A DNA stretch of 64,000 bases from Exiguobacterium marinum DSM 16307 (GTDB lineage Bacteria > Bacillota > Bacilli > Exiguobacteriales > Exiguobacteriaceae), in assembly GCF_000620845.1 (NCBI RefSeq), contig NZ_KK211189.1, positions 368,501-432,500 on the forward strand, written 5' to 3'. Both the position numbers and the translations under genes were made by a program. The notes under the pieces were generated by a model that saw only the letters and a program-made list of their open reading frames with translations, searched no databases and was not told where the DNA came from. This document shows, piece after piece, positions 9,412 through 17,176 of the stretch. Every line of letters starts with the position of its first letter. The stretch's first letter is position 1.

Positions 9412-9441
9412 ATTATAGATTTTTCTTTGCTAAAACTTCAA
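9412..9441 (-). promoter_or_regulatory. Predicted sigma-A promoter of the GH16 gene
   Basis: On the minus strand TTGAAG (9436-9441) and TATAAT (9412-9417) are 18 bases apart. The cre-like sites start about 9 bases downstream of the -10 box. Confidence 0.65.
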
Positions 9442-9474
9442 CCACTTTTCGGAAGTGAAATCAAACTGACACAT

Positions 9475-9502
9475 AAAAAAGCACCGACTCACGTCGATGC
9501 TT
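9475..9502 (-). terminator. Terminator of the LURP-Nudix-DUF1349 operon
   Basis: On the minus strand AAGCATCGAC and GTCGGTGCTT form a stem around GTGA, followed by six T residues. It overlaps the last codons of the DUF1349 gene. Confidence 0.8.
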
Positions 9503-10058
9503 CCCTCAGTTCCCACTTGGAGAAAGTTACGTCAAACCCTGTCGCATTCACATCCGGACTACAGGCATATGGACCGATGCGTAACGTCGACACATCGTGA
9601 AGGTGAGCGATGCGAAGCTGTTCACGCATACCGTCACCATATTCAAAGAAAATCTCCACATCCCCGTCGGTATAAACCATTTCAAACGTCAATGGATTGC
9701 GAATCATCTCATTTGAAAAATCACGTGTCGACCAATCCGAATAGCCATGTGAGGTGACGACCGCGCCAAGGTGGGACGGTCCTTCCGGAATGTACTCGAC
9801 AGACGTCTTGATCCAATGGTCATCGTTCACATATAAGACGATCCCAGCCTGATCATATGTATGGATCGGCTCCATTTGGATTGTCGCCCGACATGTAAAT
9901 CGTTTGGCTTTGACATCTGTCAATAACGCATGTGCCGTCATACGATTGAATCCGTAATGTGTGTTTCGCCAAAAGTCCGTATCTGGCAGCGTATGAAAAG
10001 TCAACGGGTCAAGCCCGTTAATCGTTTTTGGTTCATTGATCCATTTGTATGAATGCAT
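9489..10058 (-). CDS. DUF1349 domain-containing protein (concanavalin-like fold)
   Basis: A 189-residue soluble protein whose whole length resembles the DUF1349 family: FHTLPDTDFWRNTHYG near the start, DQAGIVLYVNDDHWIKTSVE in the middle and LRIGPYACSP toward the end. The family has a beta-sandwich fold related to carbohydrate-binding lectins and was once labelled regulation of enolase. No enzyme activity is established. I start at ATG 10058, although its GGGGAGG is 11 bases away, because the upstream in-frame TTG has no site. It overlaps the Nudix gene by 26 bases and is last in a three-gene operon. Confidence 0.82.
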   Translation of the reverse strand: MHSYKWINEPKTINGLDPLTFHTLPDTDFWRNTHYGFNRMTAHALLTDVKAKRFTCRATIQMEPIHTYDQAGIVLYVNDDHWIKTSVEYIPEGPSHLGAVVTSHGYSDWSTRDFSNEMIRNPLTFEMVYTDGDVEIFFEYGDGMREQLRIAHLHDVSTLRIGPYACSPDVNATGFDVTFSKWELREAST

Positions 10059-10575
10059 GTTGATTGATTCCTCCCCATTGTCCTCGCATGGCAAAAAGTA
10101 ACGGTATCATCGGTGTATGATACGGTATGAATTCATGCTGTTGAATCATCTGCAGAATCGTCGCTTCATCCGCCCATTTTACGGCTTGCACCTCAGATTC
10201 TTGAAGCGTCAGCTCATTCAAATCCACTTCCATTTCGACCAGATAAATGTCGTCAAACCCTTCATCAAAATTGACTGTCAGATGCGGTCGTGTCTGAGAT
10301 AGATCAAGCTTGAGCCCAATCTCCTCTTCGAGCTCCCGCATGGCGGCTTGTTGGCTCGTATCCCCTACCGTGGCACTTCCTCCGACCGTGATATCCCACA
10401 TGTTGGCCCAACCTTCCTTGAACGGTTGGCGCTGTTGAATCAACATCTCGCCCTTCTGGTTAAAGATACACACGTGAATGACAAGGTGATACTCGCCTTT
10501 TGGCAATCGACTTCCCCGTTGCCACGTGCGACCGGTTTTTTCTCGGTCCACCGTATAGACGTCCCAAAATTCCAT
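10033..10575 (-). CDS. NUDIX hydrolase
   Basis: A 180-residue Nudix protein. The Nudix box runs from GSATVGD to RELEEEIGL (about residues 72-94), with Asp in place of the first Glu of the signature; the metal-binding RE-x2-EE core is intact. The N-terminal EFWDVYTVDREKTGRTWQRG resembles the YfcD/IPP-isomerase-like subgroup. It would hydrolyse a nucleotide-linked or diphosphate substrate that sequence alone does not name. GGGGAGG sits 5 bases before ATG 10575. It is the middle gene of an operon with a LURP-one protein before and DUF1349 after. Confidence 0.9.
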   Translation of the reverse strand: MEFWDVYTVDREKTGRTWQRGSRLPKGEYHLVIHVCIFNQKGEMLIQQRQPFKEGWANMWDITVGGSATVGDTSQQAAMRELEEEIGLKLDLSQTRPHLTVNFDEGFDDIYLVEMEVDLNELTLQESEVQAVKWADEATILQMIQQHEFIPYHTPMIPLLFAMRGQWGGINQHAFIQMDQ

Positions 10576-10588
10576 TAGATCCTCCCCT

Positions 10589-11083
10589 TTATGTTGCAGC
10601 GCTAGATGCTGCTGCTTGATCGGCTTTCGCACAATCGATTGCTACGACGATGGAGATGAGAAGGTGCTCCATCTCTGGTTCTTCGACACGAATCTCGTAA
10701 CTATCTCCCCACGTGAACCATTTCTTTTGCACACTTCCGATAGAATGTCCGTTCTTCGTCACATCAAAATCCATGTCCCACCAATCGCCTTGGACATCGA
10801 TCCCGGCTGCATCGATGGAATATTTCGGTTTGAAGAATGAAAACTCTTTCGAGATGGTCATCATATCTGTGCCGTCCACTTCTACGAAAAACTTCGGCAA
10901 AAAGCTGAACGTCTTTTTTGTGATCGTCGTGACCGTCTGACCGTTCGTATCTTTGATTTCAAATGTTTTTGGAAACTTCATAAAGCTACCCTCGATGAAA
11001 TATTGGTCATGTCCGTCTGCATCCTTGATGGTGAAGCGCCCGCGTAAACTGAACACTTTTTGTTTCATGTAAAGCGTGTGCAT
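10589..11083 (-). CDS. LURP-one-related (YxjI-like) family protein
   Basis: A 164-residue beta-rich protein of the LOR/YxjI family. It opens with LYMKQKVFSLRGRFTIKD and continues with repeated phrases such as GSFMKFPKTFEIKD and GDWWDMDFDV, the strand pattern of a tubby-like barrel. The family's role in bacteria is unknown; a link to membrane phospholipid scrambling is suggested only by the fold. GGAGG precedes ATG 11083 by 7 bases. First gene of the operon with the Nudix and DUF1349 genes, 13 bases upstream of the former. Confidence 0.85.
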   Translation of the reverse strand: MHTLYMKQKVFSLRGRFTIKDADGHDQYFIEGSFMKFPKTFEIKDTNGQTVTTITKKTFSFLPKFFVEVDGTDMMTISKEFSFFKPKYSIDAAGIDVQGDWWDMDFDVTKNGHSIGSVQKKWFTWGDSYEIRVEEPEMEHLLISIVVAIDCAKADQAAASSAAT

Positions 11084-11147
11084 GATGATCCCTCCGATTT
11101 TATGTAGTCCTTTACGTACGAGTCCAATCTTGAAATCGATTCACTTA

Positions 11148-11344
11148 TCACGAAACAGTTTCTTTTGATACAGTTTCGAGAACTTCCGATAATCGGTCAC
11201 CTACCACGAAGCCATCCGGCAGTTCATACTTCTTCACGATTTCTGACACTAAATCGCCTTTATCCAACGTTTCGATTTGTTGAATGCTATATGTTTCTGT
11301 AATCCAACGATCCATTCCATATCAAAAATGACTACGTGTTTCAT
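11148..11344 (-). pseudogene. Remnant of a HAD-family hydrolase gene
   Basis: A start at ATG 11344 encodes MKHVVIFDM, the N-terminal motif I of HAD phosphatases, then the frame is lost. In another frame, from about 11315 to the stop at 11148, the peptide KGDLVSEIVKKYELPDGF and then VVGDRLSEV follows, which looks like the conserved C-terminal motif of the same family (a GDR/GDS element). Most of the middle is missing, so this appears to be an internally deleted and frameshifted gene that also stops early. A GAAGGG site precedes the ATG. The 55-codon second part could still be expressed, but I think that unlikely. Confidence 0.6.
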
Positions 11345-11422
11345 TCATTCCCTTCTTTCTAGATTGAAACTTCTTGGATTCTATCTAAAGGGATATCGGA
11401 AAGGTTGTACAGTATTTTATGA

Positions 11423-11453
11423 AAAATAAAAAGCCTGACTCCCTCGTCAGGCC
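11423..11453 (-). terminator. Terminator of the FusB-like gene
   Basis: On the minus strand GGCCTGAC and GTCAGGCT pair around GAGGGA, followed by TTTTTATTTTT. It overlaps the last codons of the gene. Confidence 0.85.
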
Positions 11454-12097
11454 TGTAACGCTTTATGAACAAAAGTATGCAAAGCCTCTTGGCTCGTGAT
11501 ATGTTCGTTGCACGTCTTACTGTCTACACATATGTATGTGCCGATGGCTTTGTAATAGTCCGGATTTTTCGCTTGTTTCGCTTTCGTGATCGTAACGCAG
11601 TACGTCACGTCCGTGAACTGATTACAGAAGGCACATATGTTTTTCTTCGTATTCGTGCTCGGTTTACATACGATGCCAATCAATCGACCTTCATGTTGAC
11701 AAATCATCAACTTTTGCTTGGAACGTCCATCGTTCCAACTCAAATAAGTGAGTCGTCCAAAATCAACATCGGCTAGCTCCGGTAAGCGAAGCTTCTTCTG
11801 TTTCGGGAACAAATCCTTCAGCTGCTCGGCAGATACGACGGGAAATGGTTGAACCCATTCTTGTAATTGTTGCATGTACTCTTCGAACGCTTCGTTCGTC
11901 TGTAACGTCGAGAACTGTAAAAGCTTCAATTGTTCAGTCGTTGCCTCAGGGAATGCATAAATCACTTTCGACTGTGCCAAGTCGATGACTGCCCGCAAAA
12001 CAGAAGGCGGCAAGCTTTGCATTCGACTCTCTTTGACGAGCCTCACTTGTTCTTTGATGAGATTATATTGTTCGTTTTGAATAAATGGATCTGACAT
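11447..12097 (-). CDS. FusB/FusC-type EF-G-binding protein
   Basis: A 216-residue protein with a helical N-terminal half and a C-terminal treble-clef zinc finger: ICAFCNQF near residue 156 and then TYICVDSKTCNEHIT near 193, the same Cys spacing as FusB. FusB-type proteins bind elongation factor G and help release it from stalled ribosomes, which gives fusidic-acid resistance in staphylococci. Chromosomal copies in Bacillales are common and usually called EF-G-binding or fibronectin-binding-like protein. Whether this one confers resistance is unknown. GGGGG lies 7 bases before the ATG. It appears monocistronic. Confidence 0.85.
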   Translation of the reverse strand: MSDPFIQNEQYNLIKEQVRLVKESRMQSLPPSVLRAVIDLAQSKVIYAFPEATTEQLKLLQFSTLQTNEAFEEYMQQLQEWVQPFPVVSAEQLKDLFPKQKKLRLPELADVDFGRLTYLSWNDGRSKQKLMICQHEGRLIGIVCKPSTNTKKNICAFCNQFTDVTYCVTITKAKQAKNPDYYKAIGTYICVDSKTCNEHITSQEALHTFVHKALQA

Positions 12098-12182
12098 CTT
12101 GTCGCCCCCTTCCTCAATCCTCAGTTTACAGGAGACGACGCTTCCTTACTGTGTACACTTTGATTAAGAAACATAGTCGACC

Positions 12183-12215
12183 TAAAAAGGTACGACTAGC
12201 GAACTAGTCGTACCT
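12183..12215 (-). terminator. Terminator of the CD3324-like gene
   Basis: A perfect 12-base stem (AGGTACGACTAG and its complement) around a 4-base loop, with TTTTT on the minus-strand side. Strong intrinsic terminator. Confidence 0.92.
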
Positions 12216-12218
12216 CCT

Positions 12219-12488
12219 TCATGTCGAGCAGTATACAATCTTTCGAATCGTGTGCGTCGCCAAATGATAGGATATGGCCAGACTTTCGATTCGCTCTCCG
12301 TTCCGAAACGCTGCGCGTATGGCTTCGTTTCGTTTCTCAAGTAATTGTTTCCCTCCGTTGACCGTTCCCCACTTCCGTTTCGTGTCGGTCGGGGTCGGCA
12401 CATATAACGTTTCACCTTGTACGTATTGTTGCACCTCTTGCAACAATCGTTCTGGCAGAATGTGTTGCGCATTGACGTACTTCATCAT
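12219..12488 (-). CDS. CD3324 family small helix-turn-helix protein
   Basis: An 89-residue basic protein. It begins KYVNAQHILPERLLQEVQ, continues with YVQGETLYVPTP and a central WGTVNGGKQLLEKRNEAI, and ends with a helix-turn-helix, IESLAISYHLATHTIRKIV. This layout matches the CD3324 family, a Firmicutes group related to Mor-type DNA-binding proteins of unknown target. I use ATG 12488 (next codon is also ATG), 6 bases after AAGGAG. A 60-base gap separates it from a candidate small reading frame upstream, with which it may share a promoter. Confidence 0.8.
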   Translation of the reverse strand: MMKYVNAQHILPERLLQEVQQYVQGETLYVPTPTDTKRKWGTVNGGKQLLEKRNEAIRAAFRNGERIESLAISYHLATHTIRKIVYCST

Positions 12489-12547
12489 ACCTCGCTCCTT
12501 ATTGAATGAATCCAATTCGATAAGGGAGCAAAGCCAAGTGGGTTACG

Positions 12548-12658
12548 TTAAATCAAGCGATCAAGGTATTCGTTTCGCCCCATGCAAGTGATCGCCTTTC
12601 GTCCAAATGGCTTTGCATGAGTGCGTGAAGACCTAGAAAATCGAAGCCGATTTTCCAC
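12548..12658 (-). CDS. Candidate 36-residue small ORF upstream of the CD3324-like gene
   Basis: GTG 12658 follows AAAGGAGG with a 9-base spacer and opens a 36-codon basic frame (VENRLRFSRSSRTHAKPFGR, later MGRNEYLDRLI). A good promoter lies 37 bases upstream. I do not recognise the peptide. It may be a small protein, a leader peptide for the downstream regulator, or chance. An alternative frame in the same stretch, ending LAWGETNTLIA, has no site in front of it. Codon choice does not clearly decide. Confidence 0.35.
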   Translation of the reverse strand: MENRLRFSRSSRTHAKPFGRKAITCMGRNEYLDRLI

Positions 12659-12694
12659 GGGTATGCGCCTCCTTTGCGATGTGTCGTTCCTTCA

Positions 12695-12723
12695 ATTATA
12701 CCGAATTCAATGAATCGGCAAAA
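12695..12723 (-). promoter_or_regulatory. Predicted sigma-A promoter for the small ORF and CD3324-like gene
   Basis: On the minus strand TTTTGC (12718-12723) and a perfect TATAAT (12695-12700) are 17 bases apart. It lies between the GH3 stop and the small ORF start. Confidence 0.6.
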
Positions 12724-12745
12724 GGGCGGCTCAGCCGTTCTTCAT
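12721..12745 (-). terminator. Probable terminator of the esterase-GH3 operon
   Basis: On the minus strand a short GC stem (CGGC and GCCG around the TGA stop) is followed by CCCTTTT. Modest in strength and overlapping the stop codon of the GH3 gene. Confidence 0.45.
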
Positions 12746-15505
12746 ACTGAATTCATCTGCGAGCGTGAAGGACACGTCCTTCACTTCTAATCCGTTCAAC
12801 GCGAAATAAAGCTGGAGATAATTATGCTGATTCAAGAAGAAGATCTGCTTCGTCTGCGTCACCCATTCTCCGTCCGTCCCGTTAAACGTGAACGTTGCAC
12901 CCGGGATATTGTTCGCAAACAACGTCACCGGCATCTGTGCCAATTCTCCCGCATTCGAACGGGCAGTCAACGTGATGTCATACGTTCCGGTCTGGTCGAC
13001 CGAGATAGCGAAGACGTGTGTGTTTCCGGTCGAGGTATCGATTCCTGACAAATCAACGTGTTCCCCGTTTTCGAGATGTTGATAGTCCAACTCAAATGCA
13101 TCCTGTTGATTCGTTTCGTCTTCAAAGCCGAGCACCTCGACCGAACCATCATGAATCCCAAGCAGACGCTCCATCGCCGGTGATTTCAAGATGAATGAAC
13201 AAATGTTGTGCGCACTCCGCAACAACTCGCCTCGTGTCACCACACCTTCTTCGAGCGATACCATCGTATTGTCCTCGAATGAGTTGAGGTCTGGACGGTC
13301 AACGACCATGTACAAGTCGTTTTGCGAGCGAACCATCGCTGCCGTGTTTTTACGGTTGGCCGACTCATCCTCACGGAAGTTCACTTTTGCCCACCAGTCC
13401 GTCATGACAATCCCTTCAAAGCCCCACTCGTCACGTAAGATACGCGTGTTTTGGTCATACAGTCCAGCCGTCCAGATTCCGTTGACCGCACCATAAGTCG
13501 TCATGATTGACGTTGCACGTCCTTCTTTCACCGCCATCTCGAATCCTTTCAAATAAATCTCACGTAACGCCCGCTCCGAGACGACCGAATCGATATCGTG
13601 ACGATGTGCCTCTTGGTTGTTGGCGCTGAAGTGCTTGAGTGTGCCCGTCACGCCGACTCGATGCATGCCGTTTAATTGAGCGACCGCCATCTTTCCAGTC
13701 ACATGCGGATCTTCTGAGAAATACTCGAAGTTCCGTCCATTCAACGGATTGCGGTGAATGTTCATCCCTGGTCCGAGCAGCGTATCGACGCGATTTTTCC
13801 GCATCTCGAGTCCTGTCATCTCAAACAAGTCTTCGACGAGGTCGACGTTGAACGTGGACGCCAACAATGTCCCGTTCGGAAGCGCGAACGCCTTCGTCCC
13901 GATATCCATGCGAATCCCTGATGGACCATCGGCACAACAGGCCGCTGGAATCCCGAGCTCGTTCAATCGGTCGGACACCCCACCAAACGCAGCTGCCGTT
14001 CCCGGTGTGACGCGTGGTGAGTTCATCCCTTGTCCGCGGACGATACAAGCCAAGTCCTCATCCGTCAATTGATCTAGAAATGCGTCGAGCGACGCCTTCC
14101 CGTGGTACACATCACTCAATTTGATGCCTTGGTCACCCGTGAACGCTCGCGTCTCAGGGCGTTCTTCCAAATAACGTGTCTCGACGTCAACGGCGCGAAG
14201 CGGTGTCGACTCATAGCTCACTTCAAACCCTCGTTCGCCTTGAATCGGTTTCATCCGTTCGAACGGGAGGACAGGTGCCATATTCTCGCTCAACGTCTCA
14301 AGGACACGTTGCTCACGCTGCTCGACCTCAAAAGCGAGTGCAGCCGAACGCACGTCTGTTCCGACATATAACCGATACGTCCCCGCCTCTAAAACGAAGC
14401 TCGATTCATGACCCGTCACGCCAGAGTCGTCATAACTCGCAAAGTCAGTCATGTGGACGGTGAAAGAAAGTGTCTGTCGCTCACCTGGCTCAAGAAGTAA
14501 CGTCTTCTCGAACGCGACCATTGACCGGAGTGGGTTCCCGAGCTTCCCTTGTGGCTTCTCGACATAGAGCTGAACGACTTCTTTCCCGTCACAGTCTCCC
14601 GTGTTCGTCACTTCCACGTCAACCGTTAGGACACCATCAGTTTCTGCCGTATGCTTCACCTCCGTTTTGAACGTCGTGTAAGACAGTCCGAACCCGAATG
14701 GGTACAAGACATCATCCTTCGCGAACGTCTCGAAATAGCGATAGCCGACATAGATGTCTTCTTGATAAATTCCTTTATCCGCGTGACCAAAGTTCTTTGT
14801 CGACGGATAATCCTCGATCGAACGAGCGATCGTATCTGTCAGTTTCCCGGAAGGAGTCACGTCTCCGACGAGAACGTCGACAAGTCCTTTTCCACCTTCC
14901 ATCCCGCCTTGCCAAGCATAGAGGATGGCACTCGGTTGCTCCGCCCATTTCATGTCGATGATGTTCCCGACGTTTAGGACGACGACTGTCTTTTGGAAGC
15001 GTTTCGTGACGCACTCGATCATCGCGTGTTCGATATCCGTCAACAAGTAGCTACCCGGGTCGGCCGTGTTGTCACGGTCTTCCCCCGCCGTGCGTCCAAT
15101 CATGATGAGCGCGACATCTGACTCTTGCACCGCCTGTTCGACGAGTTCGTCCGTTACGTCCATCTCCTGTTGCGACCACGGCTCACCCGCCCAACCGACA
15201 CCTTGGTCAAACGGATTCTCCGCCACCCACTCTTCATACGTCGCATAAAGCGATTCATTGATGTGAATGTCCGTACGCTCACGTAGTGCCTCGAGCGGTG
15301 TCGTGACGTGTCCGACGTTCACCATCCCGCCTGATCCGGTACCGCTCTTATAGTAATGAAACTGGCTACGACCAAATACGGCGAGCTTTGTTTCAGGCTG
15401 TAACGGGAGGGTCTTCTGTTCGTTTTTAACTAATACGACGCCTTCCGCGACCGCTTGACGTGCCAATTCCTCATAACGAGTCCAATCTAATGTATACTGT
15501 TTCAT
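12731..15505 (-). CDS. Circularly permuted GH3 beta-glucosidase
   Basis: A 924-residue GH3 enzyme with domains in swapped order. Residues 10-300 are the GH3 C-terminal alpha/beta domain (LVKNEQKTLPL, later MIGRTAGEDRDN), then a fibronectin-III-like domain (to about 400), then the catalytic barrel (CADGPSGIRMD and the nucleophile block GIVMTDWW with Asp703), and a C-terminal sandwich domain. In ordinary GH3 proteins the barrel comes first. This permuted form is known in some Firmicutes and yeasts. No signal peptide is seen, so it probably cleaves imported beta-glucosides in the cytoplasm. It overlaps the esterase stop by 4 bases (ATGA), so the two are translationally coupled. Confidence 0.9.
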   Translation of the reverse strand: MKQYTLDWTRYEELARQAVAEGVVLVKNEQKTLPLQPETKLAVFGRSQFHYYKSGTGSGGMVNVGHVTTPLEALRERTDIHINESLYATYEEWVAENPFDQGVGWAGEPWSQQEMDVTDELVEQAVQESDVALIMIGRTAGEDRDNTADPGSYLLTDIEHAMIECVTKRFQKTVVVLNVGNIIDMKWAEQPSAILYAWQGGMEGGKGLVDVLVGDVTPSGKLTDTIARSIEDYPSTKNFGHADKGIYQEDIYVGYRYFETFAKDDVLYPFGFGLSYTTFKTEVKHTAETDGVLTVDVEVTNTGDCDGKEVVQLYVEKPQGKLGNPLRSMVAFEKTLLLEPGERQTLSFTVHMTDFASYDDSGVTGHESSFVLEAGTYRLYVGTDVRSAALAFEVEQREQRVLETLSENMAPVLPFERMKPIQGERGFEVSYESTPLRAVDVETRYLEERPETRAFTGDQGIKLSDVYHGKASLDAFLDQLTDEDLACIVRGQGMNSPRVTPGTAAAFGGVSDRLNELGIPAACCADGPSGIRMDIGTKAFALPNGTLLASTFNVDLVEDLFEMTGLEMRKNRVDTLLGPGMNIHRNPLNGRNFEYFSEDPHVTGKMAVAQLNGMHRVGVTGTLKHFSANNQEAHRHDIDSVVSERALREIYLKGFEMAVKEGRATSIMTTYGAVNGIWTAGLYDQNTRILRDEWGFEGIVMTDWWAKVNFREDESANRKNTAAMVRSQNDLYMVVDRPDLNSFEDNTMVSLEEGVVTRGELLRSAHNICSFILKSPAMERLLGIHDGSVEVLGFEDETNQQDAFELDYQHLENGEHVDLSGIDTSTGNTHVFAISVDQTGTYDITLTARSNAGELAQMPVTLFANNIPGATFTFNGTDGEWVTQTKQIFFLNQHNYLQLYFALNGLEVKDVSFTLADEFSMKNG

Positions 15506-16575
15506 TTCGTCAGCTCCTTTAGTCCATTTGCGATTTCATACATACAATCTTCTGCTTGTGGATAGTCTCCCAACTTATCGATGAAAGCATGGTCCATCCC
15601 TCGATATTGAATGAGCCGTGTCGGAATACCTGCTCCTGACAGTTTCCGTGCATAGGCCTCTCCTTCAAGTCGTAAATAATCGTACTCGGCTGTCACAATC
15701 AGGGTAGGTGGTAGACCCGTGACATCGTCTGCGAACAACGGCGATACGAGGGGATGTTTGAGATCCGTCTTCCCTTGAAGATAGAGGTCATTTAGTAGCG
15801 AATCTGGATCCGCAAGCGCAAGCACGACACCACGAATCAAATCGTGATGGTATGAGATGGCGTACGCATCGAGTGTCCATTCAAAATCATCTGTCGGAAT
15901 CGATCCTAGATTGACGACGGGATAGACGAGCGCTTGATAACTGATTCGATGTTCCCCTCGTTCTTGGTCCATCAGACAGCAAGCGGTCGCCAAGTTGCCA
16001 CCGGCACTGTCACCGGCGACGCCGATTCGGTCGCGATGGACGTTCAACTCAGTCGTATTTTCATACACCCATTCAAAGGCGCGGTAACAGTCATTCAATC
16101 CGGCTGGGAACGCATGCTCCGGGGCGAGACGATAATCAACAGCGATGACGACCGCATTCGCCCGTTCCGCGAGTAGCTTACATGGATTCTCGATCGTCTC
16201 AAGCGTCCCCCCGAAGAATCCACCGCCGTGGAAGAAGAGAATGGCCGGGATTGCTTCGGTATGATGCGGACGATACAGACGGGCCCGGATGTCGCCGTCC
16301 TCACTTGGAATGAGTAGAGATTCCGTTGCGATCTCAATCGTTGTCTGATCCTGATTTGGCCAGCCCATGCCGGCGCGTGCTGCCTCGAGATTGAACGCCA
16401 CGTCCGGTTCGTCATCTGAATGATTCATGGCCAGTGTCGCGAACACGCGTGGGTCGAGGTCTCCAGTACGGTCTGAATCTGGAATAGGTTTGATGATGGT
16501 TTCGAGGTGGTTCGCGTATGTTCGATATTGGTCTTGTTGAAGGTGTTGGACGAGATGTTCATAATCGGATTCCAT
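15502..16575 (-). CDS. Alpha/beta hydrolase (hormone-sensitive lipase type esterase)
   Basis: A 357-residue HSL-family (family IV) esterase. It has the oxyanion motif HGGGF near residue 115, the nucleophile elbow GDSAGGN near 188, an acid residue in TAEYDYLRLEGE and the histidine in GMDHAFID. No signal peptide, so cytoplasmic. Such enzymes cut short-chain esters; coupling to a GH3 glucosidase suggests deacylation of acylated glycosides before hydrolysis, which is inference. Start ATG 16575 lies after AAAGGGG. It is the first gene of a two-gene operon with GH3, and an inverted repeat lies just upstream. Confidence 0.88.
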   Translation of the reverse strand: MESDYEHLVQHLQQDQYRTYANHLETIIKPIPDSDRTGDLDPRVFATLAMNHSDDEPDVAFNLEAARAGMGWPNQDQTTIEIATESLLIPSEDGDIRARLYRPHHTEAIPAILFFHGGGFFGGTLETIENPCKLLAERANAVVIAVDYRLAPEHAFPAGLNDCYRAFEWVYENTTELNVHRDRIGVAGDSAGGNLATACCLMDQERGEHRISYQALVYPVVNLGSIPTDDFEWTLDAYAISYHHDLIRGVVLALADPDSLLNDLYLQGKTDLKHPLVSPLFADDVTGLPPTLIVTAEYDYLRLEGEAYARKLSGAGIPTRLIQYRGMDHAFIDKLGDYPQAEDCMYEIANGLKELTK

Positions 16576-16602
16576 TATGTAAGCCCCTTTCTTTCGATAT
16601 TC

Positions 16603-16634
16603 TTTAACCCATAAAAATATTGTTCATGGGTAAA
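16603..16634. promoter_or_regulatory. Inverted repeat between the esterase operon and the zinc-ribbon gene
   Basis: TTTAACCCAT and ATGGGTAAA are complementary arms, apart from one extra A, separated by 13 bases. It lies 28 bases upstream of the esterase ATG and 62 before the plus-strand gene, an operator-like position. The binding protein is unknown. Confidence 0.4.
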
Positions 16635-16695
16635 GTTGTACATCGACTCATCGCATGATACGTTGTTGGAACAGATCACTAAAGGAGTGTTATTG

Positions 16696-17067
16696 ATGTA
16701 CAACTGCGTTAGCTGCAACAAATCATTGAACGAACATGACGTCATCCATACAGATGAACTCGGTCACTTTGGTGATCTCATCAAACGTTATTGTGATTCT
16801 TGTTTCATCGAAGGAGCGAAAATCGGTTTTAACAAGATGGAGATTGGTTGCTGCACAGCATGCCAACAACCGTTAGTTTTACAATATGATGCCGAAGAGA
16901 CCGCTAGTCTGGCTCGAGAAGATGGAACCATCCACTACATATGCCCTCAATTATTAGACGCATATCGACAACATAATGAAGAGTTGATTGACCAGATAGA
17001 AGATGTTCATGATCAATTTATTTTTTATGCAATTCAACCCGATCCGACGCTGCCTGACTTCGGATAA
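16696..17067 (+). CDS. Cysteine-rich hypothetical protein with zinc-ribbon-like pairs
   Basis: A 123-residue protein I do not recognise. It carries CVSC at residue 4, CDSC near 33, CCTAC near 52 and a later single Cys (HYICPQ), the pattern of two zinc ribbons. The C-terminal third is acidic and helical (ELIDQIEDVHDQFIF). No membrane segment. It may bind zinc and act as a small regulatory or structural protein. Start is ATG 16696 behind AAAGGAG; the upstream in-frame start at 16636 has no site. It is followed by the helicase gene but has no clear shared promoter. Confidence 0.7.
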   Translation: MYNCVSCNKSLNEHDVIHTDELGHFGDLIKRYCDSCFIEGAKIGFNKMEIGCCTACQQPLVLQYDAEETASLAREDGTIHYICPQLLDAYRQHNEELIDQIEDVHDQFIFYAIQPDPTLPDFG

Positions 17068-17176
17068 TGGATTGTCATTCGCTTTCCTACCAACTTTCGG
17101 TCTATAATGGACTGTATTGCAAATAGACATTGAAATTTTCTGTAGCAGAAGTTTTCACGAAAGAATGAGGTTACCC

